Source: Campylobacterales bacterium (GTDB lineage: Bacteria > Campylobacterota > Campylobacteria > Campylobacterales > Sulfurovaceae). From it: a stretch of DNA of 64,000 nucleotides. The stretch lies in NCBI GenBank assembly GCA_014763895.1, contig JACXUM010000004.1:1-64000 (forward strand), read 5' to 3'. Below the pieces are notes generated by a model. The model did no database searches. It saw nothing but the letters and a program-made list of their open reading frames with translations, and was not told the DNA's origin. Numbering within the stretch: position 1 is the stretch's first letter; each line of letters starts with the position of its first letter. Shown here piece by piece: positions 17,725 through 27,641 of the stretch. The position numbers and the translations under genes are program-made.

Positions 17725-19728
17725 ATGCAGCACCATTCGGCTCATACCGATCATACTTTCTTATATGGGAATATGGGTCACATGCATCATGGCAAAGATC
17801 TAAAACGGCGTTTTATTATCTCTATGATAGTAACGATCCCTATTTTGATCTTATCTCCTATGATTCAGCAATGGTTCGGTTTTCATCTTGCGTTTTCCTA
17901 TAGCCCATTGGTCGTTTTTTTACTCTCTACTTTCATCTATCTGTATGGAGGCTGGCCATTTCTATCTATGATGGTCCATGAACTACGGTCTCGCCAACCT
18001 GGAATGATGACACTGATTTCGATGGCGATCAGCGTTGCATATTTTGCTTCTACCGTTGCACTTTTCAAAACGCAGGGAAAATCGTTTTTTTGGGAACTTG
18101 CAACATTGATCGATATTATGTTGCTTGGGCATTATATCGAAGCAAAAAGTATCATGGCGACATCGGGAGTATTGGAAGATCTTCTTGAACTGATACCTAA
18201 AAAAGCTACCCGTTTGGAAGATGGAGAATTCAAAGAAGTAACCATCGATCAATTGCAAATAGGCGATACGGTCTTGATCCATCCGGGTGAGAACATTCCT
18301 GCTGACGGAATCGTTCTTGTTGGCAGCAGCATGGTTAATGAAGCATTGCTTACAGGAGAGTCCAACCCAATCCAAAAATTACCTGACATGCCGGTCTTTA
18401 TGGGAAGCACCAATATGGACGGCTCATTGAATATCCGCATCACAAAGAGCGGTGAACAAAGTTACCTTTCGAGAATTATTCAGCTGGTCAAATCCCTGCA
18501 GGCAAGCAGATCTCACACACAGAATCTTGCCAACCGTGCAGCCGGATGGCTTTTTTATGCTGCTCTGAGCGTAGGGGGCGTCACATTTCTAATCTGGTCC
18601 ATCCTTTCTTCTTTTGAAAATGCCATTTTTAAAATGGTTACTGTTCTGATCATTGCCTGCCCGCATGCTCTTGGGCTTGCCGTACCCTTGGTTGTCGCTA
18701 TTTCCACCTCCATTGCGGCAAAAAACGGTATCTTGATACGACATCGGGAAGCATTTGAACATTTACATCAAATAGATATCGTCTGTTTTGATAAAACGGG
18801 TACACTCACCGAAGGGAAACTCACTGTCAGCGAAGTGGCGGGCACCAAAGAGGAAAAGGAACTGCTTCATTTGGCTGCTTCTATGGAACAATACTCTGAA
18901 CACAGCATTGCGCAAGCCATTGTCTCTTATGCCAAACACAAAGGTATCCTCCTATCAAACGCAGACCACTTCAACGCTATACCAGGTGTAGGGGCCCAAG
19001 CTTCTATAGACGGCCATACCATTCTTATCGGCGGCAGTCAACTTCTCGTGCAGAAATCCTTGCAAATACCCCCAAAACTGCTCTCTTATAAGGGAAAAGG
19101 AAACACGAAAGTTTGGGTTGCTGTTGACAACGAGGTGTGTGGTGTTATTTTGCTCAAAGATACTATCCGTGAACATTCAGCACAGGCCATTGGGCTGATC
19201 CGTGCAAAAGGAATCGAAACCTATATGCTTACCGGAGACAATGAAGCTGTGGCATCAGAAATCGCCAAACAAACCCGAATCGATCATTATGAATCTGGTC
19301 TATTGCCCGATGAAAAACTGCAGAAGATACGATCCCTTCGCAAAAACGGTAAAACGGTCGCTATGGTGGGAGACGGGATCAATGACGCCCCTGCCCTGCT
19401 CGAAGCAAATATCGGTATTGCCATAGGGGCCGGTACCGATATCGCCATAGAAAGTGCGGACATCATCCTGACCCAAAGCGATCTTTTAAGCGTTGTCGAT
19501 GCCATCGATCTTTCTAAAAAGACCTATACAAAAATGATACAAAACCTCTGGTGGGCGAGCGGGTATAACCTCATCGCTATCCCATTGGCAGCAGGGGCAT
19601 TGGCAAAATGGGGGATCATCATCGATCCTGCTGCCGGTGCCATCTTGATGTCTTTGAGTACTATCATTGTAGCATTCAATGCACAATTGCTCAAAAGGCA
19701 AATCAATCAAAGGGGCGAGCCGGTATAA
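17725..19728 (+). CDS. copB: CopB-type heavy-metal P-type ATPase
   Basis: A 667-residue P1B ATPase predicted to export copper or silver across the inner membrane. The start was chosen at ATG 17725, which has GAAGGGGG 6 nt upstream; an earlier ATG at 17635 has none. Motifs: TGES (210-213), the metal-site CPH (312-314) that marks the CopB (P1B-3) class rather than CPC CopA, DKTGT phosphorylation site at D356, and GDGINDAP near 549. There is no Cys-based metal-binding domain; a His-rich N-terminus ([16 protein letters not shown]) replaces it. Monocistronic or with yaaA 39 nt on. Confidence 0.93.
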   Translation: MQHHSAHTDHTFLYGNMGHMHHGKDLKRRFIISMIVTIPILILSPMIQQWFGFHLAFSYSPLVVFLLSTFIYLYGGWPFLSMMVHELRSRQPGMMTLISMAISVAYFASTVALFKTQGKSFFWELATLIDIMLLGHYIEAKSIMATSGVLEDLLELIPKKATRLEDGEFKEVTIDQLQIGDTVLIHPGENIPADGIVLVGSSMVNEALLTGESNPIQKLPDMPVFMGSTNMDGSLNIRITKSGEQSYLSRIIQLVKSLQASRSHTQNLANRAAGWLFYAALSVGGVTFLIWSILSSFENAIFKMVTVLIIACPHALGLAVPLVVAISTSIAAKNGILIRHREAFEHLHQIDIVCFDKTGTLTEGKLTVSEVAGTKEEKELLHLAASMEQYSEHSIAQAIVSYAKHKGILLSNADHFNAIPGVGAQASIDGHTILIGGSQLLVQKSLQIPPKLLSYKGKGNTKVWVAVDNEVCGVILLKDTIREHSAQAIGLIRAKGIETYMLTGDNEAVASEIAKQTRIDHYESGLLPDEKLQKIRSLRKNGKTVAMVGDGINDAPALLEANIGIAIGAGTDIAIESADIILTQSDLLSVVDAIDLSKKTYTKMIQNLWWASGYNLIAIPLAAGALAKWGIIIDPAAGAILMSLSTIIVAFNAQLLKRQINQRGEPV

Positions 19729-19767
19729 TCCTTTCAACAAACACTACACACATATAAAGAGAGCAAC

Positions 19768-20502
19768 ATGAAAATTCTTTTAGCGCCCAGCGAAACCAAA
19801 AGAAGCGGGGGAACAGAAAATTTTGATATCGGTTCACTCCTGTTTGAATCCCTGAGGTCCAAACGAATACTCCTTGTGCACCACTATCTCAATATCCTTC
19901 AAAAAGGAGAGATGAAAGAGCTTAGCGAACTTTTCGGGCTGAAAAAAGAATCCGATATCCTTACACATCAAAAAGATATCGTCCATGAACTCACGATGAA
20001 AGCAATCGAACGCTATACCGGCGTGGCATTTGAATATCTGGATTATCCTCATCTGGATGCAAAAGCACAACATTATATCGATACGCATATCATCCTTTTT
20101 TCAAATCTATTCGGACCTATCAGGGCAAGCGATCTAATCCCAGAGTACCGCTTGAAGCAGGGAGCTGCCATCGGGGACATCAAACCTGAAAAATGGTACC
20201 GGGAGTATAGTGCAGACCTGATGAAAGAGTATCTGAAAGATGAAGAGATTCTCGACCTTCGTGCTGGCTTTTACGATAAGTTCTATACTCCCAAAAAAGC
20301 CTATACCACGCTGAAATTTATCAAAGAGGGAAAGGTCGTCAGCCACTGGGCTAAAGCTTATAGAGGAATTGTTCTCAGAGAGATCGCCAAAGCAGGTATA
20401 GAAAGTTTAGAAGAGTTTTTGAAACTTCCTATAGAAGGGCTGAGTATCCAGGAGATACAGATGAAGAAAAACAAAACTGAGATCATTTACAATATAGGCT
20501 AA
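19768..20502 (+). CDS. yaaA: YaaA-family protein
   Basis: A 244-residue member of the YaaA (DUF328) family. In E. coli YaaA lowers free iron and DNA damage during peroxide stress and has a DNA-binding fold. The start MKILLAPSETKR, the FEYLDYPHLDAKAQHYI segment and the FGPIRASDLIPEYRLKQG segment are family hallmarks. ATG start with AAAGAGAG 6 nt upstream. It follows copB by 39 nt, so a shared transcript is possible; a link between copper and peroxide stress is inference. Confidence 0.88.
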   Translation: MKILLAPSETKRSGGTENFDIGSLLFESLRSKRILLVHHYLNILQKGEMKELSELFGLKKESDILTHQKDIVHELTMKAIERYTGVAFEYLDYPHLDAKAQHYIDTHIILFSNLFGPIRASDLIPEYRLKQGAAIGDIKPEKWYREYSADLMKEYLKDEEILDLRAGFYDKFYTPKKAYTTLKFIKEGKVVSHWAKAYRGIVLREIAKAGIESLEEFLKLPIEGLSIQEIQMKKNKTEIIYNIG

Positions 20503-20505
20503 CTT

Positions 20506-20604
20506 ATGAAACTGCCAAGCCAGAAGACACTCTACAGAATCATGGTCTTTTTACTTTTTTTGATGGTCTTGCTTGGTATACTGTTTGATACGAATGATAG
20601 GTAG
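20506..20604 (+). CDS. possible 32-residue single-span membrane peptide
   Basis: A short frame, 3 nt after yaaA, encodes MKLPSQKTLYR then a hydrophobic run (IMVFLLFLMVLLGILF) and DTNDR. That is a basic N-terminus, one transmembrane helix and an acidic tail. Its stop overlaps the ribosome site of the next gene, so it fits tightly into an operon. It is unrecognised. Its own ribosome site (AGG, 9 nt away) is weak, so it may not be translated. Confidence 0.45.
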   Translation: MKLPSQKTLYRIMVFLLFLMVLLGILFDTNDR

Positions 20605-20612
20605 GAGAGAGC

Positions 20613-20945
20613 GTGAAAAAAAATCTGTTTGAAATGGGTGCGATATTGGATGAGGGATGGCAGAGCGACAATAAACAGAAAGCTTCCAAAGAGACCGCCG
20701 GTGAGATCAAAGAACCGGGCAAACATCAACTCCATTTTGCCAAAGAGAAGAGAAACGGCAAAACCGTTACGATCGTCAAACCTTTTTACCTGGAGAAAGA
20801 GACTCTGCAAAATCTTTTGAAAACACTCAAAAAAAAGCTTGGATGTGGCGGTACAATAAAAGAGAATATCCTGGAATTCCAGGGAGAGATCGCAGATATA
20901 CTAAGAAAACAACTTGAAGAGTTGGGGTATAGATTTAAAAAATAA
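20613..20945 (+). CDS. SUI1/YciH-family translation factor-like protein
   Basis: A 110-residue protein whose C-terminal two thirds (KRNGKTVTIVKPF, KKKLGCGGTIKEN, ADILRKQLEELGY) match the eIF1/SUI1 fold found in bacterial YciH, which affects initiation fidelity in E. coli. The N-terminal 45 residues are polar and probably flexible. GTG start with TAGGAGAGA 3-8 nt upstream. It is the last gene of a yaaA-peptide-SUI1 row and convergent with the multicopper oxidase gene. The 101-nt gap after it shows no clear terminator. Confidence 0.85.
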   Translation: MKKNLFEMGAILDEGWQSDNKQKASKETAGEIKEPGKHQLHFAKEKRNGKTVTIVKPFYLEKETLQNLLKTLKKKLGCGGTIKENILEFQGEIADILRKQLEELGYRFKK

Positions 20946-21046
20946 TCTTTACCTCATTTCCATCGTTCTGCGTCACCTATAGATACGCATTACGGCATAA
21001 CCTTGACTCAAACCATGAATCTGCGAATCGATTTAAACATATCATA

Positions 21047-22555
21047 TTATTCTACCAACACATTTGCCATCATTGAATGATCTTCATGTTCAAGGATATG
21101 GCAATGATAGACAAAGAGTCCAGGCATTGCAAAATGAACAATAATACGAACCGTTTCAAACGGCATGACAATCACGGTATCCTTCCATCCTTTGTCGGTA
21201 GGGAACTCAACTTTTCCATCTCTATCAAGCACTTGAAAACGTACCCCATGCATATGAAATGGATGCGCCATGTGTACACTGTTTTTTATTTCCCATATTT
21301 CAGTTGTATCCAGCTTAACTTTTTCATCAACACGATGCATATCATATGGTTTTTTGTTGAGGGTCCAGATACCTCCGGCAATAATTTCCATCGTGATGAT
21401 ACGCGTTTTGACGGCATCCTCTTCTTTTAGTCTCGTGATAGGTACAAGCCTGTCAGGAACTACACTTGTATCTTCACTCTTTTGAACAACATGAAACTGC
21501 ATGATATCGATTTCTGCTCCAAAAGAGGGATAGTCGGGATGCAATGTCAAGTTACTACCTTCTTTGAAGCCCAGTGTTTTGAGTGTGATCACATCACCAG
21601 TATTTTTTTCTGAAAAGTCAACGATGATATCAACTCGTTCTGCGACACTGAGAACCACACTATTTACCTTTAAAGGTTCTTCCAATAATCCTGCATCTGT
21701 ACCGATCAACATGAATTGATCAATCGCATCAAAAGCCAGTTTATAGGTTCGTACACTTGAGCCGTTAAGAACTCTCAAGCGGTATTTTCCTGTTTTGACC
21801 TCTTGATAAGGAAAAGGTGTGGCATTAACAAGAATGACATCTCCAAGCACACCATTATTATCCTGGGGTACTTTCTCATCCTTATAAAATAATTGGTGAT
21901 TTTCATCAAATCTTCTATCCTGTATCATCAAAGGAATTTCAAACTCACCACTGGGAAGGTTAAGTTTTTTTTCTTCCTCATCTTCTATAATGTACAGTCC
22001 AGATAACCCATAATAGATCTCTTTTCCCGTCCTGCCATGGGGATGGGTATGATACCAGAATGTACCGGCGCTTTGGTTCACTGCGTAATGATAATGTTTG
22101 GTTTGGCCCGTATCTATAGCATCCTTGGGATGACCGTCCATCTCTTCAGGTACCACAAGACCGTGCCAGTGTATGATTGTAGAGTCCGACAGGTTATTGA
22201 TAAAATCAAGGTCAAAGTTATCCCCTTTGCTTATTCGAACCGTTGGATTGGGTAAATCCCCCTGAAAGGTTAAAACATCTGTTTTGATATCTGGAAAAAT
22301 ATTGACTTGACTCTTTTGGGCGATAAATTCCGCTTGGTTGATCTGAGAAAAATTTATTTCGCCTGGAATTTTTAGTTTTTGCGTAAAAGGCTTAATTGTC
22401 TTTATAGGTTCTTTGAGAGACGATTTCTCGATCGTAGGAGGAATAGCGGCAGTTTTTTCCGTTGTTTCTTTATCCAAACCACTCTTCTTTTCACAGCCTG
22501 TCAAAAGATAAGCTGCAGTCATCGATGAATAGTGCAAAAAGTATCTTCTATTCAT
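21047..22555 (-). CDS. multicopper oxidase, predicted lipoprotein
   Basis: A 502-residue three-domain multicopper oxidase, probably periplasmic and membrane-anchored. The N-terminus MNRRYFLHYSSM...LLTGC has a lipobox with C21. Copper ligands are complete: HWHG (129-132), WYHTHPHG (167-174), HPFHMHG, and the type-1/trinuclear motif HCHILEHEDHSMM at the C-terminus. It resembles CueO/CotA-like enzymes that oxidise Cu(I) or metals and phenols. There is no Met-rich insert of the CueO type. Its neighbourhood with copB suggests copper detoxification. ATG start; 151-nt gap to the nitroreductase gene, with no gene in it. Confidence 0.9.
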   Translation of the reverse strand: MNRRYFLHYSSMTAAYLLTGCEKKSGLDKETTEKTAAIPPTIEKSSLKEPIKTIKPFTQKLKIPGEINFSQINQAEFIAQKSQVNIFPDIKTDVLTFQGDLPNPTVRISKGDNFDLDFINNLSDSTIIHWHGLVVPEEMDGHPKDAIDTGQTKHYHYAVNQSAGTFWYHTHPHGRTGKEIYYGLSGLYIIEDEEEKKLNLPSGEFEIPLMIQDRRFDENHQLFYKDEKVPQDNNGVLGDVILVNATPFPYQEVKTGKYRLRVLNGSSVRTYKLAFDAIDQFMLIGTDAGLLEEPLKVNSVVLSVAERVDIIVDFSEKNTGDVITLKTLGFKEGSNLTLHPDYPSFGAEIDIMQFHVVQKSEDTSVVPDRLVPITRLKEEDAVKTRIITMEIIAGGIWTLNKKPYDMHRVDEKVKLDTTEIWEIKNSVHMAHPFHMHGVRFQVLDRDGKVEFPTDKGWKDTVIVMPFETVRIIVHFAMPGLFVYHCHILEHEDHSMMANVLVE

Positions 22556-22706
22556 TCTCTGCTCCTTTTTGTATAAAGGCTCTTTTTCAATTTATATCGA
22601 CTTCTTCCTTATGAGTTAATGATAAAAAAAATCAAATACTTTAGTTTCGTATTTATAATCTTTGTACAAAAATTATTTAATGTTGTTATGCACTTTTTTT
22701 GAAGAT

Positions 22707-23981
22707 CTATTTTCCTATGGCCAAAGCATAAAGTACCATTTCATCGTTCCCGACAAAAGTATTGACCTCATCATCATAATAAGCCCCTATCCCACTGCAA
22801 CCGATGCCAAGATAAAGCGAAGCGATATAAAGCCTGTGCCCGATGATCCCGGCCTTTTGATAGAGTGCCTGATAATTTTTGCCTTTTGAAGTCAGAAAAA
22901 ATGTTACCGCACCCTGTTGTGCCAGAGAGTACTGCTCCAGGCACAGGTAACCTGCCTCTTTGGCAAAATCGCCATACTTGATAAAAGTATCATCCTTATG
23001 GATACCCAAAGGCATATCCAAAACCCTGTTGAGAACGGCATAAACAGATACCTCTTCATCACAGTCACTAAGAACAGGCTGTGTGATCGCTTCGATGATA
23101 TAATGAAACTGTCCCTTGGTGATCGCGCCCCCCTTAAACTCCCTTTGTGACCTTCTTGTAAAAATTGTCTCCTGAAGTTTGGATGTCTGATAAGTGAACT
23201 TCGGCGCTTGGATCGCTTTTTTACATCCGATTGGATGCATCGTCTCCGTATAGGCGCGTTCGATCAAAAAATTTGGCTCAAACGTACCGCTGGCATCCAC
23301 AAACGGCAGGGAAAATTCTATCGCTTGAACCTTTTGATCTTTGATCGGCACCGCCATGACCGCTCCGCTTAAAAACCACTCCCTTTTTTCAAATCCGAAC
23401 ATCAGATTCAATTTTTTCCTATCCAATATATAGCGCATCTGCACGGCATGCGGCTTAAGCAAAGCAGCAGCTTCGATACTCCCCAGCAGATGGCCGGCGT
23501 CCAACAGACAGTAACGGAATGCACGGTTTTTGTACTTCCAAGAGGATCGGTAGTACACCGCAGAAGCCAAAAACAGATACCCCTGCATCGCAACATCATA
23601 CCCCAGATAAGGCTCAAGCCCTTCCTTTGCACTGATAGGTGCAAGCAACGTGATCGAATGGGTGCTCACTTCATAATGATAGATCCCATCTTCTACCTCT
23701 TCGATCCCTCTAGCCTGAAAATAGAGCTCATTGGGATATAGCGCCCCGGCACTCGGATTGGTACGAAGATAATACTCAACTCCCGGATAGCTTTTCTTAG
23801 CCGTGAGCCCTGCGATATGATAAAGAAAATGATCTTCTTTCTTTTCAAGGTCAAGCCTGCGTTTGGGATAGGTATCAGGATAGTTTTTATAAGTGCTTGG
23901 CTGAGACTCCCAGTCAAGATAGTTAGGATGTGTTCTAACAGATTCGTACGTATGCTTTGTTTGTTCGTGATACCAAAACAT
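22707..23981 (-). CDS. tandem SagB/ThcOx-type nitroreductase-family protein
   Basis: A 424-residue protein with two FMN nitroreductase-like halves. The first contains LRTNPSAGALYPNELYF (near 70-85), typical of SagB-type dehydrogenases. The second begins at FTRRSQREFKGGAITKGQ (about 270) and ends GIGCSGIGAYYDDEVN. Start: ATG 23979-23981, with AGAGG upstream, overlapping the TGA of the DUF309 gene by 1 nt; a TTG one codon earlier is rejected. Last gene of a four-gene overlapping redox operon. There is no YcaO or precursor peptide nearby, so it is not a RiPP azoline oxidase cluster. Substrate unknown. Confidence 0.85.
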   Translation of the reverse strand: MFWYHEQTKHTYESVRTHPNYLDWESQPSTYKNYPDTYPKRRLDLEKKEDHFLYHIAGLTAKKSYPGVEYYLRTNPSAGALYPNELYFQARGIEEVEDGIYHYEVSTHSITLLAPISAKEGLEPYLGYDVAMQGYLFLASAVYYRSSWKYKNRAFRYCLLDAGHLLGSIEAAALLKPHAVQMRYILDRKKLNLMFGFEKREWFLSGAVMAVPIKDQKVQAIEFSLPFVDASGTFEPNFLIERAYTETMHPIGCKKAIQAPKFTYQTSKLQETIFTRRSQREFKGGAITKGQFHYIIEAITQPVLSDCDEEVSVYAVLNRVLDMPLGIHKDDTFIKYGDFAKEAGYLCLEQYSLAQQGAVTFFLTSKGKNYQALYQKAGIIGHRLYIASLYLGIGCSGIGAYYDDEVNTFVGNDEMVLYALAIGK

Positions 23982-24328
23982 CAAAAAACCTCTTTATGTT
24001 TCGCCTTCAGATCTTCGATCATTTTGCATGCCATGCGGAAAAGTTCAGAATGTTCGACATCGTTTGATGCCATGGCTTTATACCGTTCATACGAAGCAAT
24101 GACCTTTCTAGCTTTATTGGCCGCATTTTTTCGGTTTCGTTTGAGATGTTCAAAACTGACCGCCCCGTTTATCAGCCCTCGCACCAGATTCTTCACCGGA
24201 TGATCCGCTTTCCTCAGCGGATGCCACGCTTCTTCAAGCACCTCATGCGCTTCAAAGTAGCTCCCCTCTCCCAGAAGCTTCATATACTTCTTCAAAGCAC
24301 CGGCAAGATCATGATTCTCCTTGAGCAT
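23981..24328 (-). CDS. DUF309 family protein
   Basis: A 115-residue all-helical protein with the family motif YFEAHEVLEEAWH near residue 25 and a second conserved helix VRGLINGAVSFEHL. The family has no firmly known function. It is encoded between a Bfd-like 2Fe-2S protein and a tandem nitroreductase, with 1-nt TGATG overlaps on both sides, so translation is coupled. The His/Glu pattern could bind a metal, but this is inference. Confidence 0.85.
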   Translation of the reverse strand: MLKENHDLAGALKKYMKLLGEGSYFEAHEVLEEAWHPLRKADHPVKNLVRGLINGAVSFEHLKRNRKNAANKARKVIASYERYKAMASNDVEHSELFRMACKMIEDLKAKHKEVF

Positions 24329-24552
24329 CAGAGGTATCCTCTTTTGACCATCCCGACCGCCATTGCAAGCGACATCCCGTCATTATGATACCCTTCTTCA
24401 TGACAGGCTTGACAGCCATCACCGCAAGAAAAGTTATCATCATTCACAATCTGTAAATATGTTCCGATCTGCTCGTCTTTGATATATGCCGCCAATTTCT
24501 CCAACGTTACATCACGACAATAACAGATCATCATATCTTTATTTGGCATCAT
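24328..24552 (-). CDS. Bfd-like [2Fe-2S] protein
   Basis: A 74-residue protein with cysteines C10-x-C12 and C47-x2-C50 (plus C43), the pattern of the BFD-like 2Fe-2S domain found in bacterioferritin-associated ferredoxin and as a domain in NirB/NifU. It is likely an electron carrier. The ATG at 24550-24552 overlaps the end of the DUF255 gene by 14 nt; other ATGs at residues 2, 7 and 8 are possible starts. Its partner could be the nitroreductase encoded downstream. Confidence 0.8.
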   Translation of the reverse strand: MMPNKDMMICYCRDVTLEKLAAYIKDEQIGTYLQIVNDDNFSCGDGCQACHEEGYHNDGMSLAMAVGMVKRGYL

Positions 24553-26521
24553 TCTCTATCTTTTCCTTCAGTTCATCAAACTGCTTTACATGCGCAAAAC
24601 AGCTGTTTATTTTACAGGCAAGATACTCACTGCCCTCTTCAGGTTTGCTTAAAATAAACGGATACATCATCGTATTCATCTCGGTGTGATATTTTTGCAA
24701 GTTTCCAATAGTGGATTTGATGATGACATCGCCCCTGTTTAGGTGCAGAGTTACCTGTACGAATCGTGAAGCGTCCAACGTACTGCTCTCCAAAAAGCTG
24801 CTATACCTTACGATAGTTTCTTTGGCGATATCATAGTATTCCAGCTCCTCACTCAGTGCTGAGAATCTCAGTAAATTGTCCAACATCACACTCAGCGGTG
24901 AAGTATAGTACCTGTCATCCAGATCAGCTTTTGCCTGGATACCGTCGTCACTGAGATACCACAATTTCTTTTTATAGAATTTTTTTAACGCTTCATCCAA
25001 AAGGCTTTTTGCCTGCTGCAGATATCTTTCTTCGTAGGTTTGCTGATATCCTGTGATCAATGCCTCGATCAAATAGGCATAATCTTCCAAAATCCCATCC
25101 TGTATCGGTATCTTATCAACGAGGCTTTGATGATATAGCTTTTCATTTCTTCTCATTTTTCCCAGCAAAGCCTTCATCCTTTCTCTAGCCGTTTTCAGAT
25201 AGGAAGGATCTGTAACTGAAGCTTCAAAGAGCGTCTTGATCATCATAGCATTCCATGCCGTATTGACTTTGGCATCAACAAACGGAAACGTTCTGCTTTT
25301 TCTTAGCTCTTTTAAATACCCCCTCACTTGAGAACATTTAGAGCAAGGTTCGGTTTTGGCCAGATGGGCATGTGAAAGCTCACCGTCCACGTTTCCATTC
25401 TCTTCTATCCCAAAGTAAGCCAAAGCTGCTTCAGCCTCATTGTTTGCAAATCCACGATCCAGCAATCCTTGTTTGACCGCATCATATGCATAGACAAAGT
25501 ATCCACCCTCTTCCCCGTCGCTATCCGCATCACTAGCAGAGAGATAAAGACCCTGCTTTTGAAAATCCCTCTCAACCTGAGCAATGGTTTCCTGAGCAAT
25601 CTTCCAGTAGAATGGGTCCTTCGTGAGCCGATAAGCCTGAATATAGACATCCGCCATCTGTGCATTGGTATAGAGCATCTTTTCAAAATGCGGCACCTGC
25701 CAGGCTGCATCCGGTGTATAACGAAAAAATCCTCCGTCAACCTGATCATAGATACCGCCTCTTGCCATCTTCTGCAAAGTGGTTTGGGCCATCTTCAATG
25801 CATTGGTATCTTTGTTCAATCTGTAGATCGTTAAAAGAAGTTCCAGTTTGGAGGCTTCAGGGAACTTCGGTTTAGAAGCAAATCCACCGTTTATCCTGTC
25901 AAAAGAATCAGTTATCTGATCCATAGCCTGTTTTTCAACATTTGTATCTTTAGACTTTTTGTTCTGTATAGGTTCGGATTTTTTATAGGAATCGATCTCA
26001 TTTTTGATGAATGCCGACTGTGCATGAAACTCTTTTGCAAAGAAAGGAAGCATCTCCATCATGCCTTTGGAACCATAACCTTCTTCTGGAGGGATATAAG
26101 TTGCGATATGTAAAACCTCTCCCTGGGGGGATAAAAATACATTCAAAGGCCATCCGCCTCTTTTATGATATCTGGCGCTATAAAGAGCTTGGTATTTTTT
26201 ATCCAGTTGCGGCAGTGTTTCCTTGTCCACTTTGATAGAAATATACTCTTTATTGATCAGCTTGGCAATAGCAACATCTGAAAAACTCTCCTCTTCCATC
26301 ACATGACACCAGTGACAGGTACTGTAGCCGATGGAAAGAAAAATCAGTTTATTTTCTTTTTGGGCTTTTTGAAGTGCAGCTTCACCCCATGGATACCATT
26401 GGACGGGATTATGTGCGTGCTGTCTAAGATAAGGGGAATCCTCAGTAGCCAAAGCATTTGCATAAGGCTCCTTGGCATAGATCATCCCTGCTGCTATCCA
26501 TATCAAAAGAAAGATTTTCAT
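24539..26521 (-). CDS. DUF255 thioredoxin-like protein (YyaL type), exported
   Basis: A 660-residue protein: signal peptide ([16 protein letters not shown]), then the conserved [22 protein letters not shown] start of the DUF255 thioredoxin-like domain with CHWC at 69-72. A long C-terminal (alpha/alpha)6-barrel-like part follows, with [13 protein letters not shown] and [13 protein letters not shown] segments. Relatives (YyaL, human SPATA20) have no settled function; most are cytosolic, so export here is notable. First gene of the four-gene operon. ATG start; divergent from the DksA-like gene with a 52-nt gap. Confidence 0.88.
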   Translation of the reverse strand: MKIFLLIWIAAGMIYAKEPYANALATEDSPYLRQHAHNPVQWYPWGEAALQKAQKENKLIFLSIGYSTCHWCHVMEEESFSDVAIAKLINKEYISIKVDKETLPQLDKKYQALYSARYHKRGGWPLNVFLSPQGEVLHIATYIPPEEGYGSKGMMEMLPFFAKEFHAQSAFIKNEIDSYKKSEPIQNKKSKDTNVEKQAMDQITDSFDRINGGFASKPKFPEASKLELLLTIYRLNKDTNALKMAQTTLQKMARGGIYDQVDGGFFRYTPDAAWQVPHFEKMLYTNAQMADVYIQAYRLTKDPFYWKIAQETIAQVERDFQKQGLYLSASDADSDGEEGGYFVYAYDAVKQGLLDRGFANNEAEAALAYFGIEENGNVDGELSHAHLAKTEPCSKCSQVRGYLKELRKSRTFPFVDAKVNTAWNAMMIKTLFEASVTDPSYLKTARERMKALLGKMRRNEKLYHQSLVDKIPIQDGILEDYAYLIEALITGYQQTYEERYLQQAKSLLDEALKKFYKKKLWYLSDDGIQAKADLDDRYYTSPLSVMLDNLLRFSALSEELEYYDIAKETIVRYSSFLESSTLDASRFVQVTLHLNRGDVIIKSTIGNLQKYHTEMNTMMYPFILSKPEEGSEYLACKINSCFAHVKQFDELKEKIENDAK

Positions 26522-26537
26522 TTTTTCTCATTTCCTG

Positions 26538-26543
26538 TATAAT
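26538..26543 (+). promoter_or_regulatory. candidate -10 box for the DksA-like gene
   Basis: TATAAT preceded by TG, 31 nt before the ATG at 26574. It lies in the only non-coding 52 nt between two divergent genes. No -35 match was seen. Confidence 0.45.
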
Positions 26544-26573
26544 CATTCTAAATATACCATATTGGGAAGCCAA

Positions 26574-26915
26574 ATGACAGCCGATGAAAAAAAGATGATC
26601 GAACAGACAATCCAAGATGTCATGGTAACACTCAAAAAGCAGATCAGCCATCTGGAGGCAAGATCCAAGCCGATCCCACCGGATTGCTCTTTGGGAAGGC
26701 TCACCCGTACCGAAGCAATGACCCAGCAAGAAGTAGATCAAAAGATACTTGGTGAATCACGCTTGAGACTGACAAGACTTCAAAATGCACTGACACGTAT
26801 CGACAAACCGATATTTGGCATCTGTATCGAATGTGAAGAGGAGATAAATATCGAGCGTATGAAGATACGCCCTGAGTGTGTGAGATGCGTAGAGTGCGCG
26901 AAAGTCGGCAGCTAG
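26574..26915 (+). CDS. DksA/TraR-family zinc-finger protein
   Basis: A 113-residue protein starting MTADEKK. The start was set at ATG 26574 because GGGAAG lies 5 nt upstream; the longer frame would need a TTG inside that site. A coiled-coil-like helical N-terminal region (about 5-70) is followed by a C4 zinc finger with C-x2-C-x17-C-x2-C spacing (CIEC...CVEC) plus one extra Cys. The family binds the RNA polymerase secondary channel and, with ppGpp, shifts promoter choice. The N-terminal tip carries no DxxDxA, so a classical DksA role is uncertain. Confidence 0.82.
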   Translation: MTADEKKMIEQTIQDVMVTLKKQISHLEARSKPIPPDCSLGRLTRTEAMTQQEVDQKILGESRLRLTRLQNALTRIDKPIFGICIECEEEINIERMKIRPECVRCVECAKVGS

Positions 26916-26923
26916 AATATCTC

Positions 26924-27580
26924 CTAAAGACTCTCTATATTCCCCACCACTTTCCCCACGATACTTACTTCATCTGGTGCCAGAACCTCTGGGGAGTAAG
27001 TCTTATTGTCAGAGATCAGTTCTACCATCCCGTCTGCCCTTTGGCGGATACGTTTGATAAAAAGTCCCGCCGTGGTTGCAGCGATAAAGATTCCATCCTT
27101 GTTGATATCGGTTTGATCACGGTCTATAAAAACTATCGATCCGTTTTGGAGTGTCGGCTCCATTGATTCGCCGTCTACATGGATCGCCTCGATCTTTTTA
27201 GAACTGCTAAAGCCCAGCATGTTGTCCATGATCGTTTTATCGACATTGAGCACTTCATAATCCTCGCCAAAGACCTCGGCTCCCCCACCCGCACTTGCAC
27301 GAATATCGGAAAAATAACGGACTTTAAAGAACTTGTCCGTCTCTTCTTTGAGCATATCTACAGCCTGATCGAAAAAAAGCCAGTTCAAAGAGATCTTTTT
27401 AATCGCGCAGAATTCGAGTATCTCCTGATAGGGAATGGAATTTCTCTTTTTCATTGTGGCAAAGGTCGCTTGCGGGATATTAAGCACCTGTGCCACATCT
27501 TTATCGAAGATTTTCTTTCCCTCTTTGCTCTCAGAGATGATATCTTTGAGCTTTTCGATGATTTCACTGAGTATCAACAT
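26924..27580 (-). CDS. CI-like repressor with S24 (LexA-type) autoprotease domain
   Basis: A 218-residue regulator. The N-terminal helix-turn-helix of the phage CI type (KDVAQVLNIPQATFATMKKR) is followed by a C-terminal S24 domain with the serine in GESMEPTL (S139), the lysine in FIKRIRQ (K176) and a possible cleavage site at A97-G98 (ASAGGGAE). Such proteins repress until RecA-stimulated self-cleavage. No prophage genes are adjacent. It is divergent from a 36-codon gene; the shared 132-nt gap holds its promoter and two identical 11-bp repeats, likely operators. ATG start with GGAGTGAGAT just upstream. Confidence 0.87.
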   Translation of the reverse strand: MLILSEIIEKLKDIISESKEGKKIFDKDVAQVLNIPQATFATMKKRNSIPYQEILEFCAIKKISLNWLFFDQAVDMLKEETDKFFKVRYFSDIRASAGGGAEVFGEDYEVLNVDKTIMDNMLGFSSSKKIEAIHVDGESMEPTLQNGSIVFIDRDQTDINKDGIFIAATTAGLFIKRIRQRADGMVELISDNKTYSPEVLAPDEVSIVGKVVGNIESL

Positions 27581-27610
27581 ATCTCACTCCTTATTCAATA
27601 TATATCGTTC

Positions 27611-27641
27611 ATTATACACTATTTTTTTAAAAGTATGACAA
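27611..27641 (-). promoter_or_regulatory. promoter of the CI-like repressor gene
   Basis: On the minus strand TTGTCA (27636-27641), a 19-nt spacer and TATAAT (27611-27616), 31 nt before the ATG. The -35 hexamer overlaps the first CAATTTGAAAT repeat, so the repressor could control itself. The long spacer implies a weak promoter. Confidence 0.55.

Noticed and set aside
20532-20810. 92-codon minus-strand frame opposite the SUI1-like gene
   Set aside because: It is antisense to the better supported gene, which has a ribosome site and family motifs.
22707-23981. SagB-type protein as part of a RiPP (azole/azoline) biosynthetic cluster
   Set aside because: No YcaO cyclodehydratase, SagC-like partner, precursor peptide or export gene is nearby; SagB-type proteins outside such clusters are common.
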